A stretch of 56,438 bases of DNA, taken from positions 1-56,438 of the forward strand of contig QCCF01000011.1 in NCBI GenBank assembly GCA_003281365.1, written 5' to 3'. Position 1 is the first letter of the stretch. Every line of letters starts with the position of its first letter. Of the stretch, positions 38,648-46,936 are shown in pieces. The notes beneath the pieces are model-generated. The model searched no databases. It was given only the letters and a program-made list of their open reading frames with translations, and was not told the DNA's origin. This DNA is from Prochlorococcus sp. AG-347-K18 (GTDB taxonomy: Bacteria; Cyanobacteriota; Cyanobacteriia; PCC-6307; Cyanobiaceae). Both the position numbers and the translations under genes were made by a program.

Positions 38648-38875
38648 TTGATGATAATTTCCCTAAATACAGCTTTAGATCTTAAAATTTTTAGCCCAAG
38701 AGAACCTATAGGAATATTGATTCTTTTTTTAGGATTAATATTTACTGGTATGATTTTTTATATTATTTACGCCGTAAGTACTAATAAAGAATCACTCGAA
38801 GATAAAAAAATAAGATCAAAAAAAGAGTCTTTACAGCAAGAGAAGATAGGAAAATTATTCCCTAAGAGAAAATAA
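38648..38875 (+). CDS. Small membrane protein with basic tail
   Basis: A 75-residue protein: a moderately polar start, one membrane helix (about 24-44, ILILFLGLIFTGMIFYIIYAV), then a Lys/Glu-rich coiled-coil-like tail. Not recognised. Its 3' end overlaps the opposing frame at 38862-39059 by 14 bp. Confidence 0.6.
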   Translation: MMIISLNTALDLKIFSPREPIGILILFLGLIFTGMIFYIIYAVSTNKESLEDKKIRSKKESLQQEKIGKLFPKRK

Positions 38876-39059
38876 TTTTAATTATTTTATTCCTATTAAG
38901 GAATTTATTTATATTATTTATAACCAAATCAGCAGGATCCAAAAACATTAGTTTTAGTTCTCTCGAATCAAACATTATTATATAAAGCTTGATTTTAACA
39001 ACTAATATCTTATTACGAGAAATAAGTTTTTTAGTTTCTAAAGCAAAAGATATTTTCAT
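38862..39059 (-). CDS. Possible small hypothetical protein
   Basis: A 65-residue frame, MKISFALETKKLISRNKILV and then FDSRELKLMFLDPADLVINN. The composition is protein-like and nothing competes on the other strand apart from the 14 bp overlap at the end. Family unknown. Confidence 0.4.
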   Translation of the reverse strand: MKISFALETKKLISRNKILVVKIKLYIIMFDSRELKLMFLDPADLVINNINKFLNRNKIIKIIFS

Positions 39060-39101
39060 AACTAGAAAAAAATGTTAAAAATAAAGAAAAGAATTTAAAT
39101 T

Positions 39102-39605
39102 TTGGAGAACTCAGCTCAATATCTTTTTCTAGCTAGTGGAGTAAAGAAAGGAGAAGGGTTTTGGTTTATGGGGGTCAAAAATTGTGATGAAAATATTCTT
39201 GAGGATAAATACCTTTTAGATTGTCACAGAAAAGAATTAATAGGAAATAAATCAGCAAAGGATATACTTTTCGCTATAAATTTAAACATAAATAATTTAA
39301 TTAATGAACTAAGCAACAAAAATTATTTAGTTAAAAGACCTTCAATCGGAATTTCTTTTGACATCCCACTCGATCTTTTGGAGAGTATTTTTGATTTTTG
39401 GGTAGATATTTATAAGAATCAAGAAGCCTGGGAGACTTGCCTAGGTCTTCTTAAAGTTAGAAAAAGAATTTCCCTAACTAATTTAATTAAAAGTGAAAGT
39501 TTGAAGGGTAATTCTAAGAAATGGGCGATAAAAATTGAAAATTTACATACTTATGCTCCTAACCCACTAAAAATTGAAAAGCTAAATGAGCCTATGTGGA
39601 CATAA
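39102..39605 (+). CDS. Hypothetical protein
   Basis: A 167-residue protein beginning with TTG (MENSAQYLFLASGVKKGEGF). There is no in-frame ATG upstream before a stop, and the first internal ATG would discard a well-ordered start. No membrane helix or recognised motif; ISFDIPLDLLESIFDFWVDI and NLHTYAPNPLKIEKLNEP are the most structured parts. Family unknown. Confidence 0.6.
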   Translation: MENSAQYLFLASGVKKGEGFWFMGVKNCDENILEDKYLLDCHRKELIGNKSAKDILFAINLNINNLINELSNKNYLVKRPSIGISFDIPLDLLESIFDFWVDIYKNQEAWETCLGLLKVRKRISLTNLIKSESLKGNSKKWAIKIENLHTYAPNPLKIEKLNEPMWT

Positions 39606-39678
39606 TTCTTTTTTAATTGATCAATATATTTACTTCGTAGAATATTTAAGTAAAAATAAAATTAATTAATAATCAAAG

Positions 39679-39864
39679 ATGAAAAAGCCATATTCTTTCA
39701 GTAAAGATCAAATGAATGGAATTGTCGAGGATACTTACGCGAACATAATAAAAGAATGTGAAAACTTAATAAAAAATACTAGCTGTCCAAATGAGCAGGT
39801 AGTAGCACTTTTAAGTGTAATCGCCTCAAATTTCGCCACTACAACTAAAAAAAGCGAAGATTAG
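39679..39864 (+). CDS. Small helical protein
   Basis: A 61-residue soluble, helix-rich protein (MNGIVEDTYANIIKECENLI), two cysteines, no recognised family. It ends 1 bp before the phosphoribosyltransferase gene, so it is likely the first gene of a three-gene unit with the PRTase and the deoxyribosyltransferase-like gene. Confidence 0.6.
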   Translation: MKKPYSFSKDQMNGIVEDTYANIIKECENLIKNTSCPNEQVVALLSVIASNFATTTKKSED

Positions 39865-39865
39865 T

Positions 39866-40261
39866 ATGATAACTTATTTTTCTTGGAACGAATTTGATAA
39901 AAGCGTAGAGCTCATAGCTAACAAATGTAAGGTTTGTGATTTTTCGGGAATATATGGAGTCCCCCGAGGCGGTTTATGTCTCGCTGTAGCATTAAGCCAT
40001 AAATTAAAAATCAATTTAATTTCAGAACCAAAAAAAAATGCCTTAATAGTAGATGATGTTTATGAAACTGGTATCACATTAAAAAACTTCAAAGATATTG
40101 AGGGAGCAATGTTTTTTGTATTGTTTAGCAAAATTAAACCTACATGGTGGAATACTTTATATATATCTGAAAAAAGCAAGTGGATTGTTTTCCCATGGGA
40201 AAGTACTTTTAATTCAGAGAGTGACCGAGAAAAGTACCTAACAAAAAGAGGTTTTAAATGA
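39866..40261 (+). CDS. Phosphoribosyltransferase-like protein
   Basis: A 131-residue protein with the PRTase core. The N-terminal loop is GVPRGGLCLAVALSHKL (about 31-47) and the PRPP-binding motif is ALIVDDVYETGITLKNF (about 59-75; usually V-D-D-V-x-D-T-G-x-T). It is shorter than typical hypoxanthine or orotate enzymes. The stop overlaps the start of the next gene by four bases (ATGA). Nucleobase salvage is the likely role; which base is unknown. Confidence 0.83.
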   Translation: MITYFSWNEFDKSVELIANKCKVCDFSGIYGVPRGGLCLAVALSHKLKINLISEPKKNALIVDDVYETGITLKNFKDIEGAMFFVLFSKIKPTWWNTLYISEKSKWIVFPWESTFNSESDREKYLTKRGFK

Positions 40262-40716
40262 AAAAAAAATTATATTTAGCAAATCCATATGGATTTTCAA
40301 AACAAACTCAAAAACTCTTACGTGAATTTATTAAGATCTTTGATGATTTAAATATAGAAGTTTATGAACCTTTTGAAAGGACAAAAAGTCTTATAAAAAA
40401 AGAAGGTGAATGGGCATATGAGCTAGCCAGAAGCAATTTACATGATTTAAAAAAATGTGATTGCATTTTTGCTATTGTTAATGGAACACCTCCAGATGAA
40501 GGTGTAATGATTGAACTAGGTATTGCAATTGCTTTAAAAAAGCAAATATTTTTATTCAGAGATGATTTTAGAAATTGCTCTGATAGCAATCAATACCCTT
40601 TAAATCTTATGTTATTTCTTGGACTGCCAAGAGACAAATGGAAAAATTATTATTTTGAATCCTTAAGAGATATAAAGAGTAATAAAAAAGGATTTGTGGA
40701 GTGGACAAAAAAATAA
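40258..40716 (+). CDS. Nucleoside 2-deoxyribosyltransferase-like protein
   Basis: A 152-residue protein with the deoxyribosyltransferase-like fold. The N-terminal KLYLANPYGFS loop and the C-terminal catalytic region PPDEGVMIELGIAIALKK (Asp-Glu and the conserved Glu in the helix) are clear, with CDCIFAIVNG as the central strand. Such enzymes exchange or hydrolyse the base of deoxynucleosides or deoxynucleotides. It overlaps the PRTase-like gene by 4 bp, so the two are probably translated together. Confidence 0.85.
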   Translation: MKKKLYLANPYGFSKQTQKLLREFIKIFDDLNIEVYEPFERTKSLIKKEGEWAYELARSNLHDLKKCDCIFAIVNGTPPDEGVMIELGIAIALKKQIFLFRDDFRNCSDSNQYPLNLMLFLGLPRDKWKNYYFESLRDIKSNKKGFVEWTKK

Positions 40717-40734
40717 CCTAAATAATCAAAAAAC

Positions 40735-40773
40735 CCTAATTTAAAGCTTTAAATTTAAATAAATCAAATTAGG
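40735..40773 (+). promoter_or_regulatory. Inverted repeat ahead of rpsU
   Basis: CCTAATTT (40735-40742) pairs with AAATTAGG (40766-40773) with an AT-rich loop holding the smaller palindrome AAAGCTTT. It lies about 30 bases before the rpsU start, so it may be a terminator of the upstream unit or a leader structure. Weak evidence. Confidence 0.35.
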
Positions 40774-40801
40774 TGCTAGAATATTTTTTATTTTAAGAAT
40801 T

Positions 40802-40978
40802 TTGACACAAGTTACTGTTGGAGAAAATGAGGGAATTGAGTCAGCCCTTAGAAGATTTAAGAGACAAGTATCTAAATCAGGAATATTTGCAGATTTAAAA
40901 AGACTTAGGCATCATGAAACCCCTATTGAAAAATACAAAAGAAAACTGCAACAAAGAAGAAAAGCCAGAAGAAGATAA
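40802..40978 (+). CDS. rpsU: 30S ribosomal protein S21
   Basis: A 58-residue S21, begins with TTG at 40802 and reads [40 protein letters not shown] and the basic QQRRKARRR tail are textbook bS21. S21 binds near the 3' end of 16S rRNA. No alternative start gives the conserved beginning. An inverted repeat lies just upstream. Confidence 0.96.
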
Positions 40979-41038
40979 TTCTATTGAACTATATAAAGTA
41001 AAAACGATTATAAAATAATTACTTTTTAGTAAGAAATA

Positions 41039-41380
41039 TTATTTAAGCTTTTTAAGCTTTTTAACAAGATTAATACCAACGCCAGAAACAGCAAGGAGTT
41101 CTTTTTCATCAGCATCAATAACAGCTTTTGTTGTTTTGAATCCAGCTTCATAGAGAGCCTTGGCACTTTTAGCTCCAACACCTGGAAGTGAAGTTAAGGT
41201 TTCAACAGTTTTCTTTGAGTTAACTGTTTTCGCTTTTGTTTTCGCTTTTGTTTTCGCTTTTGTTTTCGCTTTTGTTTTTGAAGATTTAGCTGGTTTTTTT
41301 TCTTTCTTTAAAGGAGTTTCAGGAGATACTGCACTTTTAAATAGAATAGATTTTAGTTTACTTAAAAATTTAGAAATCAT
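41039..41380 (-). CDS. Helix-hairpin-helix protein with a T-K-A-K repeat tail
   Basis: A 113-residue protein. The N-terminal half is extremely basic with a tandem tetrapeptide (TKAK repeated about four times, residues about 34-50), resembling histone H1-like tails. The C-terminal half is a helix-hairpin-helix DNA-binding module, SLPGVGAKSAKALYEAGF and then LLAVSGVGINLVKKLKKLK. Non-specific DNA or RNA binding is expected. The repeat is a real 12-bp DNA repeat (41227-41280). Confidence 0.82.
   Translation of the reverse strand: MISKFLSKLKSILFKSAVSPETPLKKEKKPAKSSKTKAKTKAKTKAKTKAKTVNSKKTVETLTSLPGVGAKSAKALYEAGFKTTKAVIDADEKELLAVSGVGINLVKKLKKLK
41227..41280 (-). repeat. 12-bp tandem repeat in the basic tail
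   Basis: TTTTCGCTTTTG (plus strand) repeats four times perfectly (41227-41274) followed by a partial copy. It encodes the T-K-A-K tetrapeptide on the minus strand, so length changes by whole units keep the frame. Confidence 0.95.
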
Positions 41381-41654
41381 TGAAATATATAAGTAATAAA
41401 ATTAAGATCTTCAATTAGATTTTATTATAAATTCCAAGAAGAAATTAATAACAAAATTATAGATAAAAGAATGATAATAATTTATTTACATTTATATAAA
41501 GACACATATTTAATATTTATGCAAGCTTACTAACTGTTGCAATAATTTTTAAATTAATTAAAAAATATTGAAAAAAGAAAAAGATGTACTTTCCAAAATT
41601 AAAATTAATTACTAATACTAAAATTAGATTCTTATTAGAGAGCAAACATAAATA

Positions 41655-42248
41655 ATGAAGCTCATCTTTATAAGTGGCCCTTCTGGGAGCGGAAAGACAA
41701 CATTATCAAATCAAATTATATTAAAAATTAAAAATGGTATTGTTTTAAATACAGATAATTATTATAGAACTGGGCTAGTAAGCAGATTAGTATCAAAATT
41801 TGTAGGTGGTTATTTCGATAGAAGTATTAGTTTTAATTACAAACAATTTAAAAAAGATTTTAATTTTATTCTTAAGAATAGGTTTTCAATTCATGAGCGG
41901 CATTATAACTTCGAAGAGAAAACATTCAAATATATCTTAAAAGAAACAAAAAATATTAATTTTATAATTGTTGAAGGTATTTTTGCTAAAGAATTCTCAA
42001 ACACATTAATTAATGAGAATTATTTTTTTTTAGAATTAAAAATTAATAAAAAAGAGTGTATTAGTAGAGTTGTCCAAAGAGATGTAAAAGAAAGGGGTAA
42101 ATCCAAAAAACAGGCTGAATTTGATTTCATAAAATCATGGGATCTCTATTATGAGAAATTCCAAAATAAAACCATACAAAATAGAAGTGAATTCATTATT
42201 ACAAAAAAAACAGATATTGAGCAGATACTAAAAAAAATATTTAATTAG
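41655..42248 (+). CDS. P-loop kinase, uridine kinase-like
   Basis: A 197-residue protein with Walker A GPSGSGKTT (7-15) and a following D-N-Y-Y motif (LNTDNYYRTG), as in uridine kinase and phosphoribulokinase relatives. VEGIFA is the Walker B-like strand, and the LID-type arginines RVVQRDVKERGKS follow. Substrate probably a nucleoside or another small hydroxyl compound, not provable here. It is convergent with the flavoprotein gene (4 bp overlap). The 256 bp upstream shows no gene. Confidence 0.82.
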   Translation: MKLIFISGPSGSGKTTLSNQIILKIKNGIVLNTDNYYRTGLVSRLVSKFVGGYFDRSISFNYKQFKKDFNFILKNRFSIHERHYNFEEKTFKYILKETKNINFIIVEGIFAKEFSNTLINENYFFLELKINKKECISRVVQRDVKERGKSKKQAEFDFIKSWDLYYEKFQNKTIQNRSEFIITKKTDIEQILKKIFN

Positions 42249-43390
42249 GTCTTAAATTTCTCGACTAACAATAGAGCACTTAAAATTGAACCTTCAACCC
42301 TAGCAAATCCTTCTCCTTCAAACCAATCTCCGCAAAATCCAATCTTATGTTTTCTACTTAATTGTAAAGATAATGGAACAGCATATCCAGAGGGTTGTGA
42401 AGCTCTCCACATCATAATAGAGATTCTTTCTCCACAAGTTAATTGATTTATAGAAGAATTACCCTCAAATAGCTCATTGAAATTTGATAATATTTTTTGT
42501 TTAAATAGATCTTCATCCTTTGCATTTATATAAGAATTAATAAAACTTGTATCTCTTGAATGTACTACTATGCCTAACTTGCCATTATCTTGTAGCTGAA
42601 AAATAACTCTTTCAAATTTATATTTATTCTCTAGATTTTTTTTTAAATTAAAATACCTATTTTTTTTTATATAAAAATCTTTGTAACTATAATTTTGATT
42701 TGTATAAATTAAAAAAGTTAACCTAGGAACAAAAGATTGTTTTTCTAAAAAATTTAAAAGCAAATCGATTTTTTCATCTTTATTCTTGGGAATTGCTTTT
42801 CTTAATGGAATTTGATTAGTATTTAATATTTTTAAAGATCTTTTATGTATCAACAAATTACTTGAACAAATAAGAAATCTAGATTTAAAATTTTTGCCAT
42901 TTTTAGATTTTAATAGCCATTCATCATTATTAAACTTCAAATTAACTATTAAATTTTCAAAATAAAAATCAATTTTCCCTCTTAAATCATTTATCTCAAT
43001 TAATTTCTGAGATAATTTACTCATAGATGATGTAGAAATATATTTAACACCACAATCAAATTCTGATTTATTTATACATTCTAAATTAGATTTATCATCT
43101 AGTGAAACTAATTCTGAATCGTCAATTTCAATTAAATTATTTTCCAATAATTCATCAATGTAACTCTTCAATAGAAGATTATTTTTAGTATTGCATATAT
43201 TGAAATTTGGAGCCCCATGATTTAGTTCCCATCCTTTAAATCTTTTACTTATTCTTGTGCTCGATCTCCCACCGAGTCCTCTACCAACTTCAATTATTGC
43301 AACTTTTTTTGAAATATTATTTTGTAGATATTTAGAAGCGAAAACGCATGCGGATATTCCCCCACCTATAATTATTAGATCATATTTCAT
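42245..43390 (-). CDS. FAD/NAD(P)-binding oxidoreductase, renalase-like
   Basis: A 381-residue flavoprotein. The N-terminal dinucleotide fold reads YDLIIIGGGISACVFASKYL, then EVGRGLGGRSSTR. The C-terminal FAD-contact block is IGFCGDWFEGEGFARVEGSI, characteristic of amine-oxidase/renalase-type enzymes. Substrate unknown. It follows the MTHFR-like gene on the same strand (30 bp gap), suggesting a two-gene unit, and overlaps the convergent kinase gene by 4 bp. Confidence 0.85.
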   Translation of the reverse strand: MKYDLIIIGGGISACVFASKYLQNNISKKVAIIEVGRGLGGRSSTRISKRFKGWELNHGAPNFNICNTKNNLLLKSYIDELLENNLIEIDDSELVSLDDKSNLECINKSEFDCGVKYISTSSMSKLSQKLIEINDLRGKIDFYFENLIVNLKFNNDEWLLKSKNGKNFKSRFLICSSNLLIHKRSLKILNTNQIPLRKAIPKNKDEKIDLLLNFLEKQSFVPRLTFLIYTNQNYSYKDFYIKKNRYFNLKKNLENKYKFERVIFQLQDNGKLGIVVHSRDTSFINSYINAKDEDLFKQKILSNFNELFEGNSSINQLTCGERISIMMWRASQPSGYAVPLSLQLSRKHKIGFCGDWFEGEGFARVEGSILSALLLVEKFKT

Positions 43391-43420
43391 AAGTCCGAAA
43401 TTTATAGAAATAATTTTTCA

Positions 43421-44218
43421 TTATTTAATGAAACTATAAACAGAATCTAGTTTTACTGATGATGAAAAATCAGTTTCAATTACAGGAGTGATACTATTTT
43501 CCTTATAAAAACAAGCTAAATCTCTTGTAAATTTGGAGAAATATTCTAATGAAGATAAACAATTTTTTGAAATGTGAACACCTTTCCAAGGACGAAATTT
43601 AAACCTCGCAATAAATTGCTTTGAAGGAATTAACAAACTTCCAAATATTTTTAATTTCTCATATTTTGCTATTTTCTTAAGATAAGTTAATTCGTTCTGA
43701 AGTACCTCTATATCAGTTCCATATTGAAACCAAATTGAATTTATTAATCCTGAAGAAAGTTTCAAAGAGAATCTTTCTCTTTCTGAAGAAACCTTATAAT
43801 ATTTCTTTAGATAAGGATTATATGCAACACCTAATTTAATTTTTAAATTTTTTTCTTTTTTTATATTACTTAAAACATTTACTGCATCAAAGTTCTTTTT
43901 CTTATTAGATCCTGAAACAAGAAGTATTTCAAATTTTCTATTTGAATGGGAATTTTTTAAAAATCCCAAGAAATCTTGATATGATTTTTCTTTATTTTTA
44001 GAATATTGATGAAAAAGACTATAGTGATAAGTTACATCAAATTCTTGATAGTTTTTAGATATGTATTTGATAGTTGAATTAAATAATTCTTTCTTAATAG
44101 CGCCCTTACAAGGAATATTAATATTTCTTATTTTGTTAATTTTGCAGAAGTTAAGTTTATTCTCTAATTGCGAAATATTTTTAAATGACAATTCAAACCT
44201 TAAATTATTAATCATCAA
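43421..44218 (-). CDS. TIM-barrel protein resembling methylenetetrahydrofolate reductase
   Basis: A 265-residue protein. The pattern ILLVSGSNKKKNFDAVNVLS followed by KIKLGVAYNPYLKKYYKVS resembles the MTHFR stretch 'L-x-L-R-G-D-P...A-x-x-L-V-x-x-I...I-G-V-A-x-x-P', and W-F-Q-Y-G-T-D plus KIFGSLLIPSKQ fit the next barrel strands. It is shorter and more divergent than MetF. The gene is paired with a flavoprotein. Function unproven; a folate- or flavin-linked reduction is one hypothesis. Confidence 0.62.
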   Translation of the reverse strand: MMINNLRFELSFKNISQLENKLNFCKINKIRNINIPCKGAIKKELFNSTIKYISKNYQEFDVTYHYSLFHQYSKNKEKSYQDFLGFLKNSHSNRKFEILLVSGSNKKKNFDAVNVLSNIKKEKNLKIKLGVAYNPYLKKYYKVSSERERFSLKLSSGLINSIWFQYGTDIEVLQNELTYLKKIAKYEKLKIFGSLLIPSKQFIARFKFRPWKGVHISKNCLSSLEYFSKFTRDLACFYKENSITPVIETDFSSSVKLDSVYSFIK

Positions 44219-44246
44219 TTAGTACATAAAACTAAGTTTGAATATT

Positions 44247-44480
44247 CTAGCGAAAACATGCATCTGCTACAATTCTCAGTTTTGAGGACATTTTCTGATT
44301 CTTATTCTTAATCAAATAGCTTGGAGAAATCTCCAACATTGCTTTTATAGAAATTTTGTCTTCTGATGATTTTACAATTATGTCATTGAAACATTTCCAA
44401 TTCTTTGTAAATAATATTCCAGGCCAAGATAAATAAAAACCTGCCAAAATCCCAGAAAAAAATAACAAAAAAGATTTCAT
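44247..44480 (-). CDS. Small membrane-anchored protein
   Basis: A 77-residue protein from ATG 44480 (MKSFLLFFSGILAGFYLSWP). The N-terminal hydrophobic segment looks like a membrane anchor, followed by a helical, basic part with a C-terminal cysteine (VADACFR). An in-frame extension upstream to 44534 has a hydrophobic, tyrosine-rich start and is less convincing. It ends 28 bp before the MTHFR-like gene. Confidence 0.65.
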   Translation of the reverse strand: MKSFLLFFSGILAGFYLSWPGILFTKNWKCFNDIIVKSSEDKISIKAMLEISPSYLIKNKNQKMSSKLRIVADACFR

Positions 44481-44647
44481 TATTAAGCTAATTAATATTA
44501 TTAAATAATATATATATATAAAACAAAGATACAAATTTATAAAAAGATATTCACTTAATTTCTTTTTTTTTTTACCAAATCATTCAATCATAAAAGATTT
44601 TATTGAACTCGAGAGGTTAGAATAATTAAAAAGTATTTTTTAAGAAT

Positions 44648-45052
44648 ATGGCAAGTCAAGATTATCTTATTGCAATAGCACTAATAGAGCAAAACCTTGT
44701 TAGAGCAATGCCTCTTGGCGGTAAAGAAATCAAATATGATTTAGATGATCCAGAAAATTTTAAGAAACTTGGAGAAGAGGTAATTCTAAATCTTCTTCTT
44801 AGGGTCTTTCAAAGGAGTGATGAAGGTGCATTAAAAAGATCCTCTGAAGATAAAGGTTTACTCTTGGTTCATATGCATCCCAAAAGAATGCAAAAAGAGT
44901 TGCCTTTCATTAAATCTGAATGGATAAGAGATGGGGATACACTACAATTCCTGAAATATCTTGGCAATCTTTCTAAAGAAGTGTGGACTGCATCATTTGT
45001 AAAATACAAAGGGATCGAATTTACTTCAATATCAAAAAATGAAGATATTTAA
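44648..45052 (+). CDS. Conserved hypothetical soluble protein
   Basis: A 134-residue protein with no membrane helix: MASQDYLIAIALIEQNLVRA, RAMPLGGKEIKYDLDDPENF, LLLVHMHPKRMQKELPFIKS, and the C-terminal VWTASFVKYKGIEF. The well-ordered pattern suggests a folded protein of unknown function. It is convergent to the S51 peptidase gene. Confidence 0.65.
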   Translation: MASQDYLIAIALIEQNLVRAMPLGGKEIKYDLDDPENFKKLGEEVILNLLLRVFQRSDEGALKRSSEDKGLLLVHMHPKRMQKELPFIKSEWIRDGDTLQFLKYLGNLSKEVWTASFVKYKGIEFTSISKNEDI

Positions 45053-45075
45053 ATATATTTAAGGATATTATCTTT

Positions 45076-45756
45076 TTAAAGGATTTCTTTCTTTAACTCG
45101 TTATCTTCCTTAAAAACTCTAAAACATTTTTTACCATTACCAAAATCCACAGAGGAATATTCAGAATCATTTTTAATATGAAAAGCACAATTACCCTCGA
45201 TACAAATACAAGATTTAATAATTTCTCTCTCGATAACATCATTTACATAAGGTTCCCTTTCTTTCTCTTCATCAAAATGCGGACAAGCAATACCATCAAC
45301 AAATCCTAAGCAGTCAATAATAGTCAACTCTTTAGCATGAGAATCGGTTATTCCCTTATTAAACCAACAGATAGCTCCAGCACTTACACCACTCATAACA
45401 ATTCCTTTTTCATAAGCATTTCGTAAAATTTCGTGTAAATTCCATTCTTTCCAGACAGCTAACATACTTTTTGTATTTCCTCCTCCAACATAGATAATAT
45501 CTTGATTAAAAACTGTATCTTCTAAGTTTTCTGTTCTTGAGAAAAAATCAATATGACTTGCTAAACAATTTAGTTTAGAAAATGCTCTATAAAAATTTAG
45601 TTTATACAAGCTACTATCGCCAGATGCTGTAGGTATAAAGCAAACTTTTGGTCTTTTTTTATTAATTAAAGAAATTATATATTTTTCAATTTCAAGAGAA
45701 CCTAAAGAACGTCCAAAACCTCCTCCGCCAATTGCGACTATATTTTTACTATGCAT
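45076..45756 (-). CDS. S51-family peptidase (peptidase E-like)
   Basis: A 226-residue serine peptidase of the S51 class. Nucleophile motif GVSAGAICWF (Ser125), YVGGGNTKSMLAVW upstream and the glycine-rich start AIGGGGFG are characteristic. Family members cleave alpha-aspartyl dipeptides or cyanophycin. Picocyanobacteria of this type generally lack cyanophycin, so a dipeptidase role is more likely. It is divergent from the GNAT gene with a 19 bp gap. Confidence 0.88.
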   Translation of the reverse strand: MHSKNIVAIGGGGFGRSLGSLEIEKYIISLINKKRPKVCFIPTASGDSSLYKLNFYRAFSKLNCLASHIDFFSRTENLEDTVFNQDIIYVGGGNTKSMLAVWKEWNLHEILRNAYEKGIVMSGVSAGAICWFNKGITDSHAKELTIIDCLGFVDGIACPHFDEEKEREPYVNDVIEREIIKSCICIEGNCAFHIKNDSEYSSVDFGNGKKCFRVFKEDNELKKEIL

Positions 45757-45775
45757 ATTAAATAAGTATTTACTT

Positions 45776-46246
45776 ATGAAGTTAAGACAAATTACTATTA
45801 AAGATCAACTGGATTTAAAGAAGGTTTACTTTGATTCAATTCAATCTTTAGACGAAAAAATTTATAGTAAAGAACAAAAAAGAGCTTGGTCAAGCCAAGC
45901 ATGGAATAATTCAAATTTTGATAAGTCAATAACTAAAGGTAAGGGATGGCTTCTAAGTAAAGAGGGAATTATTATTGCTTTTGCCACAAGATATCCCACA
46001 GACAGAATTGCGTTATTTTACTGTAAGGGTAAATTTCAAAGAAAAGGCTGCGGCTCTATGTTACTTCATAAATTAGAAGATGAAGCTAAGAAAGAAGGCT
46101 TAAATTTTCTTTCAACTGAAGCAAGCTTAATAAGTTATGAATTATTTCTTAAAAATAAATGGGAAATTGCACGTAAAGAAAAAGTTATTATAAACAATAT
46201 TTTTTTTGAAAGATTTAAAATGACTAAAATGTTAAAAGTTAGTTAA
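45776..46246 (+). CDS. GNAT acetyltransferase
   Basis: A 156-residue GNAT-fold protein. The acetyl-CoA-binding motif is the KFQRKGCGSMLLHKLEDEA stretch (about 84-102, R-x-x-G-x-G/A), with LSTEASLISYELFLKNKWEI as the C-terminal helix-strand. Acceptor unknown. It is followed after 6 bp by the membrane protein at 46253. Confidence 0.86.
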   Translation: MKLRQITIKDQLDLKKVYFDSIQSLDEKIYSKEQKRAWSSQAWNNSNFDKSITKGKGWLLSKEGIIIAFATRYPTDRIALFYCKGKFQRKGCGSMLLHKLEDEAKKEGLNFLSTEASLISYELFLKNKWEIARKEKVIINNIFFERFKMTKMLKVS

Positions 46247-46252
46247 TTAATA

Positions 46253-46576
46253 ATGCCTAGCAAAAACAAAGGATTAATTTTGTTTCAAAGAGTCTTAGTT
46301 TGGACTATATATTTTTTCTCAGGATTTATACTTTATTCAAATAGAGGCATCTTACCATCTCTGTTAATTACTTTCTCAAGAATAATTTATCCATTATCTA
46401 TTTTTTGGCTACAAATAAGAATAAAAAAAAGAACAAAATTTCTCCCTATTGATTCAAAAATGACAACTTCGCAATTATGGTTCAATTTATTACCCGTTAT
46501 TGCATCAATATTTACTGTAATTTTTTCTTTAACTAATGCATTTTTATATATTCTTGGAAAATTAATTAACTCTTAA
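46253..46576 (+). CDS. Small polytopic membrane protein
   Basis: A 107-residue protein with three hydrophobic segments: VLVWTIYFFSGFILYSN, LPSLLITFSRIIYPLSIFWL and LLPVIASIFTVIFSLTNAF. Basic loops lie between them. Not recognised. It probably shares a transcript with the GNAT gene. Confidence 0.6.
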   Translation: MPSKNKGLILFQRVLVWTIYFFSGFILYSNRGILPSLLITFSRIIYPLSIFWLQIRIKKRTKFLPIDSKMTTSQLWFNLLPVIASIFTVIFSLTNAFLYILGKLINS

Positions 46577-46680
46577 ATTAAATAAACTAATTTTTGTCTA
46601 ATTGCATTATAAATTTCGTTTATAAAAAACATTATGTAAAGAAAATTGCCTTTTACATATTTTTGTTTAAATTTTAAATA

Positions 46681-46845
46681 ATGATGAATACATTCATGAA
46701 AAATATTTCATTAAAACGAAATATTAATTTTAATAAAAAAAAAGATATAAATGATTATGAATTATTCTCTTTAAAAATTACAGATAGTTTATATAAAAAA
46801 GATATTGGAAAATTTCTTGAGACTCTCTCTTCTCACTTTATTTAG
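46681..46845 (+). CDS. Possible small protein in the 46.6-46.9 kb gap
   Basis: A 54-residue Lys/Asn/Ile-rich frame beginning MMNTFMKNISLKRNINFN. No motif is seen. It is the only plausible coding frame in the 360 bp between 46577 and 46936; the rest of this gap holds nothing else I recognise. Composition alone cannot rule out chance. Confidence 0.3.
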   Translation: MMNTFMKNISLKRNINFNKKKDINDYELFSLKITDSLYKKDIGKFLETLSSHFI

Positions 46846-46936
46846 GATAAATATTATTTTCTGATCTTCAAATTCAAACAGTACGATTAATAAATAATTA
46901 TTTGAGCGATAATAAGTAATATTTAATGACACTACA

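Noticed and set aside
41160-41396. Plus-strand frame with a F-V-F-A repeat
   Set aside because: It is the antisense reading of the 12-bp repeat; the minus-strand frame has a recognisable HhH domain, so the repeat translation is explained there.
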